NCBI RefSeq assembly: GCF_023227745.1
Contig: NZ_JALKBX010000016.1
Location: 1-47,611, forward strand
Reading direction: 5' to 3'
DNA: 47,611 bases
DNA from: Natroniella acetigena
GTDB lineage: Bacteria > Bacillota > Halanaerobiia > Halobacteroidales > Halobacteroidaceae
Within the stretch, counting starts at the first letter, position 1; the number at the start of each line of letters is the position of its first letter. A program made the translations under genes and the position numbers. Shown in pieces: positions 16,099 through 25,227 of the stretch. The notes under the pieces were generated by a model. That model made no database searches. It had not been told where the DNA came from and saw nothing but the letters and a program-made list of their open reading frames with translations.

Positions 16099-16926
16099 AT
16101 GGATAAGAATTCAATTAATATATATTTTAAAGAGACAAGCCATCGTTTGCTTTCTAAAGAAGAAGAAATTGAGTTAAGCAAAAGAATTGCTGCAGGAGAT
16201 GAAGAAGCTCGAGAAAAATTGATTAATTTTAATTTGAGATTGGTAATTAGTATTGCTAAGAAATATAATAATCAAGGCTTGGATTTTTCAGACTTAATTC
16301 AAGAAGGAAATATTGGCTTAATTAAAGCGGTTGAAAAGTTTAAATATCAAAAAGGTTATAGGTTTAGTACTTATGCTACTTGGTGGATTGAACAGAAAAT
16401 TAGGAGAGCAATTAAACGTCAAGGACGAACAATTAGATTATCTTTTCAAGTTCAAAATAATATTAATCAACTGAAACGAATTCAAGAATACTTAAGGGCC
16501 AAATTCCAACGGGAACCAACCTTAAAAGAATTAGCAGAAGATATGAACTTATCTGTACAAAAAACAAGTGAATTGATTGAACTAAGTCAGGATATATCTT
16601 CTTTAAATAATAAAATTGGAGAAAACAAAAATAGTGATCTATTTTCCTTAATCCCTAGTGAATTTGATCTAATTAAAATTATTCTTGAAGAAGATCTCAG
16701 AACAATGATCGATAAATTATTAAGTTATCTAACTAATAGAGAGGAAAGAATCATTAAATTAAGATTTGGATTAGAGGATGGAAGAGAAAGAACATTTAAA
16801 GAAATAGCTAAACAATTAGATCTTTCCCGTGAAAGAATTAGACAATTACTAAATAGGGCATTAGAAAAACTACAACGACTTAATTATAATAAAAATTTAG
16901 ATACATATTTAGGTGTAGTTAGTTGA
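16099..16926 (+). CDS. RNA polymerase sigma factor, sigma-70 group 2
   Basis: 275 residues with regions 1.2 ([21 protein letters not shown]), 2 ([38 protein letters not shown]), 3 ([15 protein letters not shown]) and 4 ([40 protein letters not shown]). It lacks the long acidic N-terminus of the housekeeping RpoD, and its region 2.4 has WIEQ instead of WIRQ, so it is probably an alternative, RpoS/SigB-group-2-like sigma. No anti-sigma gene is adjacent. The 33-bp palindrome upstream suggests regulated expression. Confidence 0.88.
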   Translation: MDKNSINIYFKETSHRLLSKEEEIELSKRIAAGDEEAREKLINFNLRLVISIAKKYNNQGLDFSDLIQEGNIGLIKAVEKFKYQKGYRFSTYATWWIEQKIRRAIKRQGRTIRLSFQVQNNINQLKRIQEYLRAKFQREPTLKELAEDMNLSVQKTSELIELSQDISSLNNKIGENKNSDLFSLIPSEFDLIKIILEEDLRTMIDKLLSYLTNREERIIKLRFGLEDGRERTFKEIAKQLDLSRERIRQLLNRALEKLQRLNYNKNLDTYLGVVS

Positions 16927-17102
16927 CAAGTAGATACTATTCTTAAAATAGTTGGTATGCAGATTAGCTTTCCAATTATTTTTAATTTGTAAATAGTAAT
17001 TTTTAAAAAAGAACATAATATGAACGGTACCATTAATTACTTTTGCAGTTCTTTATAAAGAGTGATAAGATTTTTTTATAAGTTAAGAAAGGGGGGCATA
17101 AT

Positions 17103-17381
17103 ATGCCAAATAAATCCAAAGGTTTTTTGAATACATTAGCTAAAGTCTATGAAGAAGATTCTATTGAAGCAAAGAATGAAGAGTTGATTCCAATTCGTTC
17201 TAATTATTTAAAGTTACTGCAGTGTATTATATTAAATAAACCCCTTGTTAAAGAAAACAAGTTTAAGAAGATAAAGAAACATGTGATTAATTTATTTAAC
17301 CTTTCAAAGGATACAAAAATAAAAGATTTTTTTATTATCAAATTTATCTTAAACTTTTTAAATAAGGAGCCACAAAATTAA
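17103..17381 (+). CDS. Small basic hypothetical protein
   Basis: 92 residues, rich in Lys, Asn, Ile and Leu, without recognised domain, signal or membrane helix. A strong site (AGAAAGGGGGGCAT) precedes ATG, and a strong terminator begins directly at its stop codon, which supports a real gene. The family is not recognised. Confidence 0.62.
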   Translation: MPNKSKGFLNTLAKVYEEDSIEAKNEELIPIRSNYLKLLQCIILNKPLVKENKFKKIKKHVINLFNLSKDTKIKDFFIIKFILNFLNKEPQN

Positions 17382-17421
17382 TGAAGTAAAGCCCTGCTAA
17401 GCAGGGCTTTACTTCATTTTT
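17382..17421. terminator. Bidirectional intrinsic terminator
   Basis: TGAAGTAAAGCCCTG / CAGGGCTTTACTTCA stem followed by TTTTTATT on + and preceded by T-complementary bases for -. It separates the + strand gene ending at 17381 from the - strand spore-protein pseudogene. Confidence 0.9.
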
Positions 17422-17422
17422 A

Positions 17423-17637
17423 TTAATTATCACCTATCTGATTTTTATATTTTTCAGTATCTTCATGTTGTTCAACCATACGTCCAATCATTTCACTGCT
17501 AGCAAAGCCACAGGGATGAGAAGCTATATTCTTTCGATGATCAAGTTAAATTCATCAGAGATATTAAGTTCCTGGGCTGCTTCTAATTTGAATTTATCCA
17601 TTGACCTTGTTAAGTGCTTATTGTTTTTGCCGTTCAT
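17423..17637 (-). pseudogene. Frameshifted alpha/beta-type SASP
   Basis: The reverse strand from ATG 17637 (preceded by TAGGAGGTATT) reads MNGKNNKHL... then MDKFKLEAAQELNISDEF, aligning with the intact spore protein next door. It then needs a one-base shift to continue NIASHPCGFASSEMIGRMVE, matching NMTSRECGSVGGEMVKRMVE. Without the shift a stop follows within about ten codons. Conserved SASP residues (GYWGN, RECGS) are also worn, so it looks like a decaying duplicate rather than a sequencing slip. An open frame on the + strand over this region is a shadow. Confidence 0.78.
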
Positions 17638-17695
17638 TTTAATACCTCCTAGTTTACTGTTGGGAGGTATAATTAACAGGTGGGGATTTAATTAA

Positions 17696-17923
17696 TTATT
17701 GAGGTTGTTTATTATTAGCCACTTGATTCTCATATTGTTCAACCATTCGTTTAACCATTTCACCACCAACAGAGCCACATTCACGAGAAGTCATATTCCC
17801 CCAATAACCAGATTGATAATCATTAGAAATATTAAGCTCCTGAGCTACTTCTAGTTTGAATTTATCCATCGCTTGTTGAGCCATTGGATTTGTTAATCGA
17901 TTATTATTATTTCTAATACTCAT
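17696..17923 (-). CDS. Alpha/beta-type small acid-soluble spore protein
   Basis: 75 residues with the SASP signatures: MAQQAMDKFKLEVAQELNI (containing the germination-protease type site around LEVA) and GYWGNMTSRECGSVGGEMVKRMVEQYE. These proteins coat spore DNA, change its UV photochemistry and are degraded at germination. ATG 17923 is chosen, with GAGGAGGTG upstream; a GTG three codons earlier lies inside that site. It shows that the organism makes endospores and pairs functionally with the spore photoproduct lyase at 30334. Confidence 0.95.
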   Translation of the reverse strand: MSIRNNNNRLTNPMAQQAMDKFKLEVAQELNISNDYQSGYWGNMTSRECGSVGGEMVKRMVEQYENQVANNKQPQ

Positions 17924-18150
17924 CTTTTTCACCTCCTCTTCTTTATTTGTTATTAGATTTCCCTAAAAGAATAATTAAATACAGTTAACTTTTAGAATAA
18001 AAAGTGTAAGCTTTACTTAATGGGAATAATTAAATTATTAGAGAAAAAGAGGAGTTAGCAAAAACTATAAAGAAATAATTAAAAATAAAGAGATTAAAAG
18101 TAAATTTAAATAGCTTATTAGATAATAAAGCTATAAAAGTAGGGATATCA

Positions 18151-20190
18151 ATGGATCATGATTTAAAGTATAATTCAAAAACACATTATATAATAGAATA
18201 TTTAAAGAATAAATATCTAAGATGGTATTTAGGACTTGGATTATTATTGAGTATTTATCTATCTAATTTATTAACATTAGTTAATTTAATTGCTATTTCT
18301 AGTTGGGAACTCAGGAATATTTTTGGCTATAATCCTGAATTAATGTTGGCTTTTGCTAAAATAGATTTAAAAAATCAAAAGAAAGAAAAAAGCAAGCAAA
18401 GATTACTTCTGTTAATTGATAGATATCCTAATTTATTAGATTCTTATTTTATTTTGGGAGAGATATTTAAGGAAGAAAATAATTATCAACAAGCAGAAAG
18501 AATATTCAAGTATATTATTAGTTATGAAAATAAAAAGTATAAAATACAAAATTACAATCAAAAAGAGTTATTTACAGAATCATATACTCATCTCAGTGAT
18601 ATTTTTATTAACTTAGAAAAGTATGAAAAAGCAATCCAACATTTAGAGAAAATGAAAGAGAAAAAATTATTTGATACTAGTCTATATATCAAATTAGGAG
18701 ATCTTTATAATAAATTAGGTGATTCTAAAGCGTATATTAATTATTCTTATGCCTATAAGCTAAATGAAAATTATAATACTTTAAAAAAATTAGCTGATTA
18801 TTGTTATAGGAAAAATAAGTTTGAGGAAGGAAGTAAATATTATCAAAATTTGATTAAACTGAAGGAAGATGAAGAAGATATCTATAAACTATCGCAAATT
18901 TATTTAAAACAAAAAGATTATCAAGAAGCAGAAAAATACTTACAAAAATTAATTGAAAAGAAAAAAGATAATCCTTATATTTATCTACATTTAGCTTATT
19001 GTAAATTTAATCAAAAAAAATATACCGATAGTATTGAATACTTAAATAAGAGTTGGAAAAAGAGTAAATTAAATGAACCAGAAAGTAAAATCACTTTAGA
19101 TAAAGCTGATAAGCAAGAACTTTTTTCTAAATTAGGTGCATCACATTTAGAATTAGGGAATTATGAAGAAGCTAAAAAGAATTATCAACAAGTCTTAGGG
19201 TATAATCATAATAATTTTAAAGCTAGTATTAAAGTTGGAAGATGCTTAGAAAAAGAGGGCCAATATAATAAAGCAATTAAGATTTATAAGGAAGTATTAA
19301 ATTTAAAACCAAATCTGCTTACAATCTATTATGGGATTATAATTAGTAATTATTATCTAGGAAATTATCAAGAGGTTATTAAATTTTTAAAGGAGTTATT
19401 TAGGAAAACCAGAAAACCACAAATCCATCACTTATATAAAAGTTTAGGTCGAGAGGAAGAGTTAATTGCTTGTTTAGAAAAATTAAAAGAAGATATTTCT
19501 AAGAATCATTTTATTGATCTTAATTTAGGTTTAGCATATGAGAGATTAAATGATCCTATAGCAGTTCAAAATTATTTAGAGGCTTATCGAATTAAATCTG
19601 AGGAAAAAATTTTAAAAATGATCGCTATTTGTTATGCTAATAATGAAAAATTTACTAAAGCGAAAAGATACTTTACTGAACTATTAGAGATTAATTACAA
19701 AATTTTTGAATATGTTTTTGGTTTTGGAATAGTTTGTTATCATCTAGAAGACTTAAGAGAAGCAATTAATAATTTCAAAAACGCTTTACAATTACGAAAT
19801 GATAAATATGTTGAGTTTTACCTTCATTTAGCTGCAATCAAATATAAGAAGTTACCGCTTTCTCCTGATACTGTTGAAGAATACTTAAATAACTTGGGAG
19901 AATCTGTATTAGTTTATCTAGAATTAGGTTCTTTGGCTTTAATAAAAAAGAAATATGATCTAGCAGAGTTTATACTTAAAAGAGGTATTGAAAAATTTAC
20001 AGATGATTTTAGATTATATTATAAGTTGGCCCGTCTATATGCAATTAAAGAAGACTATAATCACTCATTAAGAATGTTAAAAAAAGCAGTTAAATTAAAC
20101 CAAAACTTAAAAAATAAAATTTTAAATGATAATAATGAAATTTTCACAGAAATTTCATCCAGTCGTCAATTTAAAAAGATTGTTAATTAA
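18151..20190 (+). CDS. Large TPR-repeat protein, N-terminally membrane anchored
   Basis: 679 residues. A hydrophobic segment at about 28-50 (WYLGLGLLLSIYLSNLLTLVNLIAI) is followed by roughly fourteen TPR-like units (for example ELFSKLGASHLELGNYEEAKKNYQQVLGY, KVGRCLEKEGQYNKAIKIYKEVLNL, DFRLYYKLARLYAIKEDYNHSLRML). It is probably a scaffold for protein assembly at the membrane; no catalytic domain is seen. Start ATG has only a modest site (TAGGGAT). It opens a run of vWA, HEAT and UPF0182 genes on the same strand but has its own terminator. Confidence 0.85.
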   Translation: MDHDLKYNSKTHYIIEYLKNKYLRWYLGLGLLLSIYLSNLLTLVNLIAISSWELRNIFGYNPELMLAFAKIDLKNQKKEKSKQRLLLLIDRYPNLLDSYFILGEIFKEENNYQQAERIFKYIISYENKKYKIQNYNQKELFTESYTHLSDIFINLEKYEKAIQHLEKMKEKKLFDTSLYIKLGDLYNKLGDSKAYINYSYAYKLNENYNTLKKLADYCYRKNKFEEGSKYYQNLIKLKEDEEDIYKLSQIYLKQKDYQEAEKYLQKLIEKKKDNPYIYLHLAYCKFNQKKYTDSIEYLNKSWKKSKLNEPESKITLDKADKQELFSKLGASHLELGNYEEAKKNYQQVLGYNHNNFKASIKVGRCLEKEGQYNKAIKIYKEVLNLKPNLLTIYYGIIISNYYLGNYQEVIKFLKELFRKTRKPQIHHLYKSLGREEELIACLEKLKEDISKNHFIDLNLGLAYERLNDPIAVQNYLEAYRIKSEEKILKMIAICYANNEKFTKAKRYFTELLEINYKIFEYVFGFGIVCYHLEDLREAINNFKNALQLRNDKYVEFYLHLAAIKYKKLPLSPDTVEEYLNNLGESVLVYLELGSLALIKKKYDLAEFILKRGIEKFTDDFRLYYKLARLYAIKEDYNHSLRMLKKAVKLNQNLKNKILNDNNEIFTEISSSRQFKKIVN

Positions 20191-20228
20191 TAGTCTAGAA
20201 GATGTCTTCTAGACTATTAATTATTTTA
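20191..20228 (+). terminator. Intrinsic terminator after the TPR gene
   Basis: Perfect 12-bp stem TAGTCTAGAAGA / TCTTCTAGACTA with a two-base loop and a TTAATTATTTT tail, directly after the stop codon. Confidence 0.82.
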
Positions 20229-20319
20229 TGAAGAAATATCTACCAAACCAAAATTAACATATTGAATTTATCTACTGAATATTATTATAAAAGTACTGGC
20301 TAAGGGAGGATAGATCTAA

Positions 20320-21003
20320 GTGAGATTACAGCAGAATTTAATTCTGATTTTTTTAATTATTATTTTAATTTCAACTATTTTTGGTCTTAATACCTTGAAT
20401 ATTATCTCAAGTCCTATTAACGAAGAAAATTCAGAAATAGGAAGAGAAATAAAGGTGGATAGTAGTTATCTTACTGAAAATAGGGTTAATATTAAGATTG
20501 TTTGGGAAGCTACTTTCCAAAAGAAAGAAGATATTAAGCACTCTAGGGATGTAATGACTAAAATTATTAATGATTTTCCTCAAAATATCTATTTAGGCTT
20601 GAGAGTTTTTAGTTCTGATCAAGATTCAACAGCTAATTACTTTATGAAGGTTCCATTAGCACAAAACAATAAACAGCAGCTATTGAATGTTATCCAGCAG
20701 GTCACACCAACTATTCATTCTCCAATTGGACTTAATTTAATTAGGGCAGGTGAACACTTAAATGAACAAAAAGGAGCTAAACATATCTTATTAGTCACAG
20801 ATGGCAATATTAATGAACAGAAAGCACTTACTAAAACAATACAGAATTTAAGAAACAAAGGGATTCGAACCCATATTCTTCATTTGGGAGATATAACTAA
20901 AAATGATCAACTCTACCTAAAGTCATTGACTAAACTAAGCGATGGTAAATACTTTACTTATTTAGAAAAAGATAGAGTTGTTCCTACAATAAATTTAAAT
21001 TGA
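20320..21003 (+). CDS. von Willebrand A-like extracytoplasmic protein
   Basis: 227 residues. A hydrophobic N-terminal helix (about 6-30) acts as signal or anchor, and the rest resembles a vWA domain: a first strand NIKIVWEATF where the metal site would start, a later HILLVTDGNI strand, then THILHLGDITKNDQLYLKSLTKLSDGKYF. The DxSxS metal motif is absent (WEATF), so metal-dependent binding is doubtful. Start GTG has GGGAGGATAG upstream. It lies between TPR and HEAT proteins, so a role in protein assembly is possible; no substrate can be named. Confidence 0.75.
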   Translation: MRLQQNLILIFLIIILISTIFGLNTLNIISSPINEENSEIGREIKVDSSYLTENRVNIKIVWEATFQKKEDIKHSRDVMTKIINDFPQNIYLGLRVFSSDQDSTANYFMKVPLAQNNKQQLLNVIQQVTPTIHSPIGLNLIRAGEHLNEQKGAKHILLVTDGNINEQKALTKTIQNLRNKGIRTHILHLGDITKNDQLYLKSLTKLSDGKYFTYLEKDRVVPTINLN

Positions 21004-21090
21004 TCTTTTATTAATTAGCTCTTAATGAAGGAAGAAATAGTAATTTGCAGAATACATATAATAACGATCAATAACAGAGGAGCGGTTCTA

Positions 21091-22197
21091 ATGTTCATAC
21101 CTTACATTAATATGTTACAGGAGATTAACTTTTTTTACTTATTAATTAGTAGTGTAGGAATAATTATCCTAATTTTACTTAAATATTTCAAATCTAATTC
21201 TAAGCTTGATTATGAATTGGTAATTTCAACTTTGAAAAAAAAGAAGAATGACTTTAGTATTTTAAAAGAACTTGAAGAGAATAAGATTAAAAAAAAGATT
21301 TTTTTAGAAGGGAAAAAGGATTTAGAACCTAAACTTTATTTAAGTGTCAAGAAATATCTTTTAAATAATGGTTTAGTTGAAGAGAGTTTTAAAGATTTAG
21401 TTTTTGCTCAACCTGAAGAAAAGATTTTGGCCTGTCAAGTACTTTCCAAAGTTGGTACTTCTCAAGCTATTGATTATTGTGTCACTGCTTTATATGATAA
21501 CAATAACAAAGTAAAGAATAAGGCTATTAAAGCTTTAACTGATAATGCTAATCCTAAAGTTATTGATGCTTTCATTGATTATATAGATCATTGTGATAAT
21601 GAAGTGTTATTATCAATGTTAACTAATGCATTTAAAAAAATGGGTTGTCAAGCTCTTGAACAATTGAAGAGGGTTGCTTTTGAGAAAGATGAAATTTATA
21701 GAGTTTGGGCAACTAAATTATTACGGGATATTGATGATGAGCAAGTTACAGATTTATTAATTAAGTTATTAGATGATCAATCTGTACAAGTTAGAATTGA
21801 AGCTATCAGGGGGTTGGTTCAGTATATTGATCAGGAACAAGTCTTTAAATATGTAGTTGAACAATTAAAAGATAATGATTGGAAGGTCAGAAATCAAGCA
21901 GTTAAAATATTAGGTGAACTTTCTGATCCGAGAACTTCTTCTCACTTGTTTGAATTAATAGATGATGAACATCAAATAATTAGAATCAATGTTTGTCATG
22001 CCTTAATTAAGGCAGGTTATGAAGGGATTAAATACTTAATTAAAGCTACGAAGATTAAAAAGAGTAAACAAGCAGCATTACAAACTCTAGATGAACTGGA
22101 TATAGAGTTTTTGATGGAGGCAATTCAAAATATTTACGGAACAGATAAAGAAACTACAACAATGATTACTGAACAGTTAACTAATGCAAATAACTAA
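21091..22197 (+). CDS. Membrane-anchored HEAT-repeat protein (paralog)
   Basis: 368 residues with one N-terminal transmembrane helix (FFYLLISSVGIIILILLKYF) and about six HEAT-like repeats from residue 115 on (TSQAIDYCVTALYDNNNKVK; DEQVTDLLIKLLDDQSVQVR; DPRTSSHLFELIDDEHQIIR). It is a clear paralog of 1874-2995, with conserved KGKKDLE, QAIDY and GIKYLI segments at matching places. Start 21091 is chosen for its GAGGAGCGG site; the longer frame from 21025 lacks one. Function is unknown, probably a docking scaffold. Confidence 0.85.
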   Translation: MFIPYINMLQEINFFYLLISSVGIIILILLKYFKSNSKLDYELVISTLKKKKNDFSILKELEENKIKKKIFLEGKKDLEPKLYLSVKKYLLNNGLVEESFKDLVFAQPEEKILACQVLSKVGTSQAIDYCVTALYDNNNKVKNKAIKALTDNANPKVIDAFIDYIDHCDNEVLLSMLTNAFKKMGCQALEQLKRVAFEKDEIYRVWATKLLRDIDDEQVTDLLIKLLDDQSVQVRIEAIRGLVQYIDQEQVFKYVVEQLKDNDWKVRNQAVKILGELSDPRTSSHLFELIDDEHQIIRINVCHALIKAGYEGIKYLIKATKIKKSKQAALQTLDELDIEFLMEAIQNIYGTDKETTTMITEQLTNANN

Positions 22198-22284
22198 TGC
22201 AAAAGAAACTAATGATTCATTGCGATTGATAGAGAGTTAATATAACTATAATTTGAACTAACTTACTATGAAAGGATGATTTAA

Positions 22285-25044
22285 TTGAAAAAAGGTTTAG
22301 GCTTTATAATATTTGTATTTACTTTAGCTCTAATTTTAAGTAGCAACTTTTTAGAGTTAATTATTAACTTTTATACTGATTGGCTATGGTTTGAAAATCT
22401 AAACTTAACCAACCTTTTTTGGACTACTTTTGGGACAAGGTTGGGATTGAGAATAGGTGTTTTGATTTTATTTACTTTTATCACTTTTATTAATTTATTT
22501 TTCACTAAAGATAAAATTTTAAATTTAGTAAATAAATTAAAGAAAAAGACAACACAAGGAGAAGATGTAATTGAACTGAATCCTATAAGCTCTAATAATT
22601 GGTTGAAAGCAATAACTTCCAAACGAATCAACCTAGTATATTTACTATTCAGTTTTTTAATTGGACTTCTGTTTAGCGGGGTTGGGGCAAATAGTTGGGA
22701 GTTAATCCTTAAATTCATCAATAGAACTCCTTTTGGAACTGTAGATCCTATCTTTAGTAAAGATCTTGCCTTTTATATCTTTCAACTACCGACTTATGAA
22801 TTGCTCTATCAAATGTTAACTGTGTTGGTCGTTTTAAATTTAATTATTATAGGAAGTATTTATCTCTTTATAGGAACTGGAAATTCTAAATTTATTGCTA
22901 ATAATAAAGCAAAGTATCATATCTCAATTCTACTTAGTACCTTTTTCTTTCTTAAAGCTTGGGGTTATAGACTCGATATGTTTGATTTATTATACTCTGA
23001 AACCGGTGTTATTTTTGGAGCAACTTATACCGATGTCAATGCTCAACTGTTAGCCTTAAGAATATTATTGGTTACATCGTTATTATTAGGAATAGTTACC
23101 TTAGTTAATATCTATTTCAAACAAACAAAGTTGATTATCGGGGGCGTAGGAGTATTAATTTTAGCTTCTGTCTTATTGAACGGAATTTACCCATCTCTAA
23201 TTCAAAGGTATCGAGTGGAACCAAACGAATTTGCACTGGAGTCACCCTATATTGAGCATAATATTAACTTTACGCAACAGGCTTATAATTTAGCCCAAAT
23301 TGATAGAAGAGATTATCCATTAAAAGAAGAGCTCTCATATAGTGATATTCGTAATAATCAAGAAACGATTGATAATATCAGACTATGGGATCATAGAGCT
23401 TTAAAAGATACCTATAGTCAATTGCAAGAGATTAGATCATATTATGATTTTACTGATGTTGATGTTGATAGGTATTTGATTGATGGAAACTTACAACAAG
23501 TGATGCTCTCAGCTCGAGAATTAAATCAAGATTTGTTGCCAGAACGAGCCCAGACTTGGGTCAATAAGAGATTGGTTTATACTCATGGTTTTGGAGCGGC
23601 TATGAGTCCAGCAAATAAGGTAACAGAAAGTGGTCTGCCTGAATTTTTGATTAAGGATATCCCACCCCACAGTGATCGGTTTGAGATAACAGAACCTAGA
23701 ATTTATTATGGCGAAGCAACTGATGAATATGTAATCGTTAATACTGAAGCAAATGAATTTGATTATCCTGAGGGGGATCAAAATAAATTTTATAATTATC
23801 AAGGAACTGGGGGAGTTGAGCTTGATTCCCCAATTAAGAGGCTAGCCTTTGCTTTCAAGTATAGAGCGATCAATATCTTATTAAATGATGATTTAACTAA
23901 TGAAAGTCGATTAATGTTTGATCGTAATATCCATGAAAGGGTTCGTAAAGCTGCTCCTTTTTTAACGTATGATCAAGACCCTTATTTAGTTATTGGTGAT
24001 GATGGGGGGCTGTATTGGATTCAGGATGCTTATACAACGACAGATAGGTATCCTTATTCTGAACCTCATAATTGGGGGAATTATATTAGAAATTCAGTTA
24101 AAGTTGTTATTGATGCCTATACAGGGAAGCTGGACTTTTATATCGTTGATGAGGAGCCTATTATTGAAACTTATCGTAATATCTTCCCTGAACTATTCAA
24201 GTCCTTTGAGGAGATGCCTGAGGGTATTAAAGAGCACATCAGATATCCTCAAGACTTATTTACAGTTCAAACTCAATTATATAGTACTTATCATATGAGT
24301 AATCCAAATGTCTTTTATAACAAAGAAGATGTCTGGAATATACCTCGCGAACATTATGATGGTAATTCGATTAGGATGGAACCTTATTATACAGTAATGA
24401 CCTTGCCTGAGGAGAAGCAAGAGGACTTTATCTTAATGCTTCCTTTTACTCCAGCTAACAGAAATAATATAATCTCTTGGTTAGGGGCCAAATCTGATCC
24501 TGATAATTATGGTGAGTTAGTCTTATATGATTTCCCTAAGGGGAGACAGGTTTATGGGCCAATGCAGATCGAATCAAGAATTGATCAGCATGAAGATATA
24601 TCACAACAACTAAGCTTGTGGGATCAACGTGGTTCTAGAGTGATTAGAGGAAACTTATTAGTGATTCCGATTGGTCAATCACTACTTTATGTAGAGCCAA
24701 TCTTTTTACAATCTGAAGAGGAGCAGATTCCTGAATTAAGAAGGGTAATAGTCTCCTCTGGAGATGACATTGTGATGGAACGGAATCTAGAATTAGCTTT
24801 ATTACACTTAGTTGATGATGAACAATTAAAAGAGGACTTAGGAGATGAGTTAGAGGAAGAAGAAGCAGAAATAACGGAAGCTATTTTAGAAGGACAGGTC
24901 GATCTAAAAGAAAAAATTAGTGGAATTACAGCTTTATATAATGAAGCTCAAACAGAGTTAAAAAGAGGTAATTGGCAGGAATATGGTAAATTAATAGAAG
25001 AGATGGAAGAAAAATTATTGAAATTAGAGGAAGAACTGAATTAA
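22285..25044 (+). CDS. UPF0182 family membrane protein
   Basis: 919 residues matching the UPF0182/COG1615 family in length and architecture: seven to eight transmembrane helices within the first 300 residues (beginning LGFIIFVFTLALILSSNFLE), then a large domain with family-like stretches (WVNKRLVYTHGFGAAMSPAN, PRIYYGEATDEYVIVNT, PFTPANRNNIISWLGAKSDP, YGPMQIESRIDQ), and an acidic, coiled-coil C-terminus. The molecular function is unknown. Start TTG has AAAGGATG upstream. It follows the HEAT gene by 87 bases and is followed by a terminator. Confidence 0.93.
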   Translation: MKKGLGFIIFVFTLALILSSNFLELIINFYTDWLWFENLNLTNLFWTTFGTRLGLRIGVLILFTFITFINLFFTKDKILNLVNKLKKKTTQGEDVIELNPISSNNWLKAITSKRINLVYLLFSFLIGLLFSGVGANSWELILKFINRTPFGTVDPIFSKDLAFYIFQLPTYELLYQMLTVLVVLNLIIIGSIYLFIGTGNSKFIANNKAKYHISILLSTFFFLKAWGYRLDMFDLLYSETGVIFGATYTDVNAQLLALRILLVTSLLLGIVTLVNIYFKQTKLIIGGVGVLILASVLLNGIYPSLIQRYRVEPNEFALESPYIEHNINFTQQAYNLAQIDRRDYPLKEELSYSDIRNNQETIDNIRLWDHRALKDTYSQLQEIRSYYDFTDVDVDRYLIDGNLQQVMLSARELNQDLLPERAQTWVNKRLVYTHGFGAAMSPANKVTESGLPEFLIKDIPPHSDRFEITEPRIYYGEATDEYVIVNTEANEFDYPEGDQNKFYNYQGTGGVELDSPIKRLAFAFKYRAINILLNDDLTNESRLMFDRNIHERVRKAAPFLTYDQDPYLVIGDDGGLYWIQDAYTTTDRYPYSEPHNWGNYIRNSVKVVIDAYTGKLDFYIVDEEPIIETYRNIFPELFKSFEEMPEGIKEHIRYPQDLFTVQTQLYSTYHMSNPNVFYNKEDVWNIPREHYDGNSIRMEPYYTVMTLPEEKQEDFILMLPFTPANRNNIISWLGAKSDPDNYGELVLYDFPKGRQVYGPMQIESRIDQHEDISQQLSLWDQRGSRVIRGNLLVIPIGQSLLYVEPIFLQSEEEQIPELRRVIVSSGDDIVMERNLELALLHLVDDEQLKEDLGDELEEEEAEITEAILEGQVDLKEKISGITALYNEAQTELKRGNWQEYGKLIEEMEEKLLKLEEELN

Positions 25045-25051
25045 TTATTAA

Positions 25052-25083
25052 TAGAGAGAGCAGTTACTTAGCTCTCTCTTTAC
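25052..25083 (+). terminator. Intrinsic terminator
   Basis: AGAGAGAGC / GCTCTCTCT stem with a nine-base loop and TTTA tail, just after the UPF0182 stop. Confidence 0.75.
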
Positions 25084-25093
25084 TACTTTAAAT

Positions 25094-25206
25094 AGCTTAA
25101 GTTTAAGGCTGAGGAAATGGTTTTTATAAGGTAAGGTTGAACTAACCATTAAAAATATAAATATTTAGAGTTTGCTTAAACTAAAGCTTAGACTTAACCT
25201 TAAATT
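25094..25206 (+). repeat. R2 intergenic repeat, copy 2
   Basis: Begins AGCTTAAGTTTAAGGCTGAG, shares AAATGGTTTTTAT, AAGGTAAGGTT and AACCATTAAAA with the copy at 3257, and ends CTTAGACTTAACCTTAA, which can pair with the beginning. It fills the gap before the gene at 25228. Confidence 0.6.
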
Positions 25207-25227
25207 GATATAAAAGGGTGAACTAAT

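Noticed and set aside
17465-17695. 76-codon open frame on the + strand
   Set aside because: It lies opposite the frameshifted SASP copy, whose - strand reading shows real homology; no Shine-Dalgarno precedes the + frame.
23993-24298. 101-codon + strand frame inside UPF0182
   Set aside because: It overlaps strongly conserved UPF0182 sequence in another frame and has no ribosome binding site.
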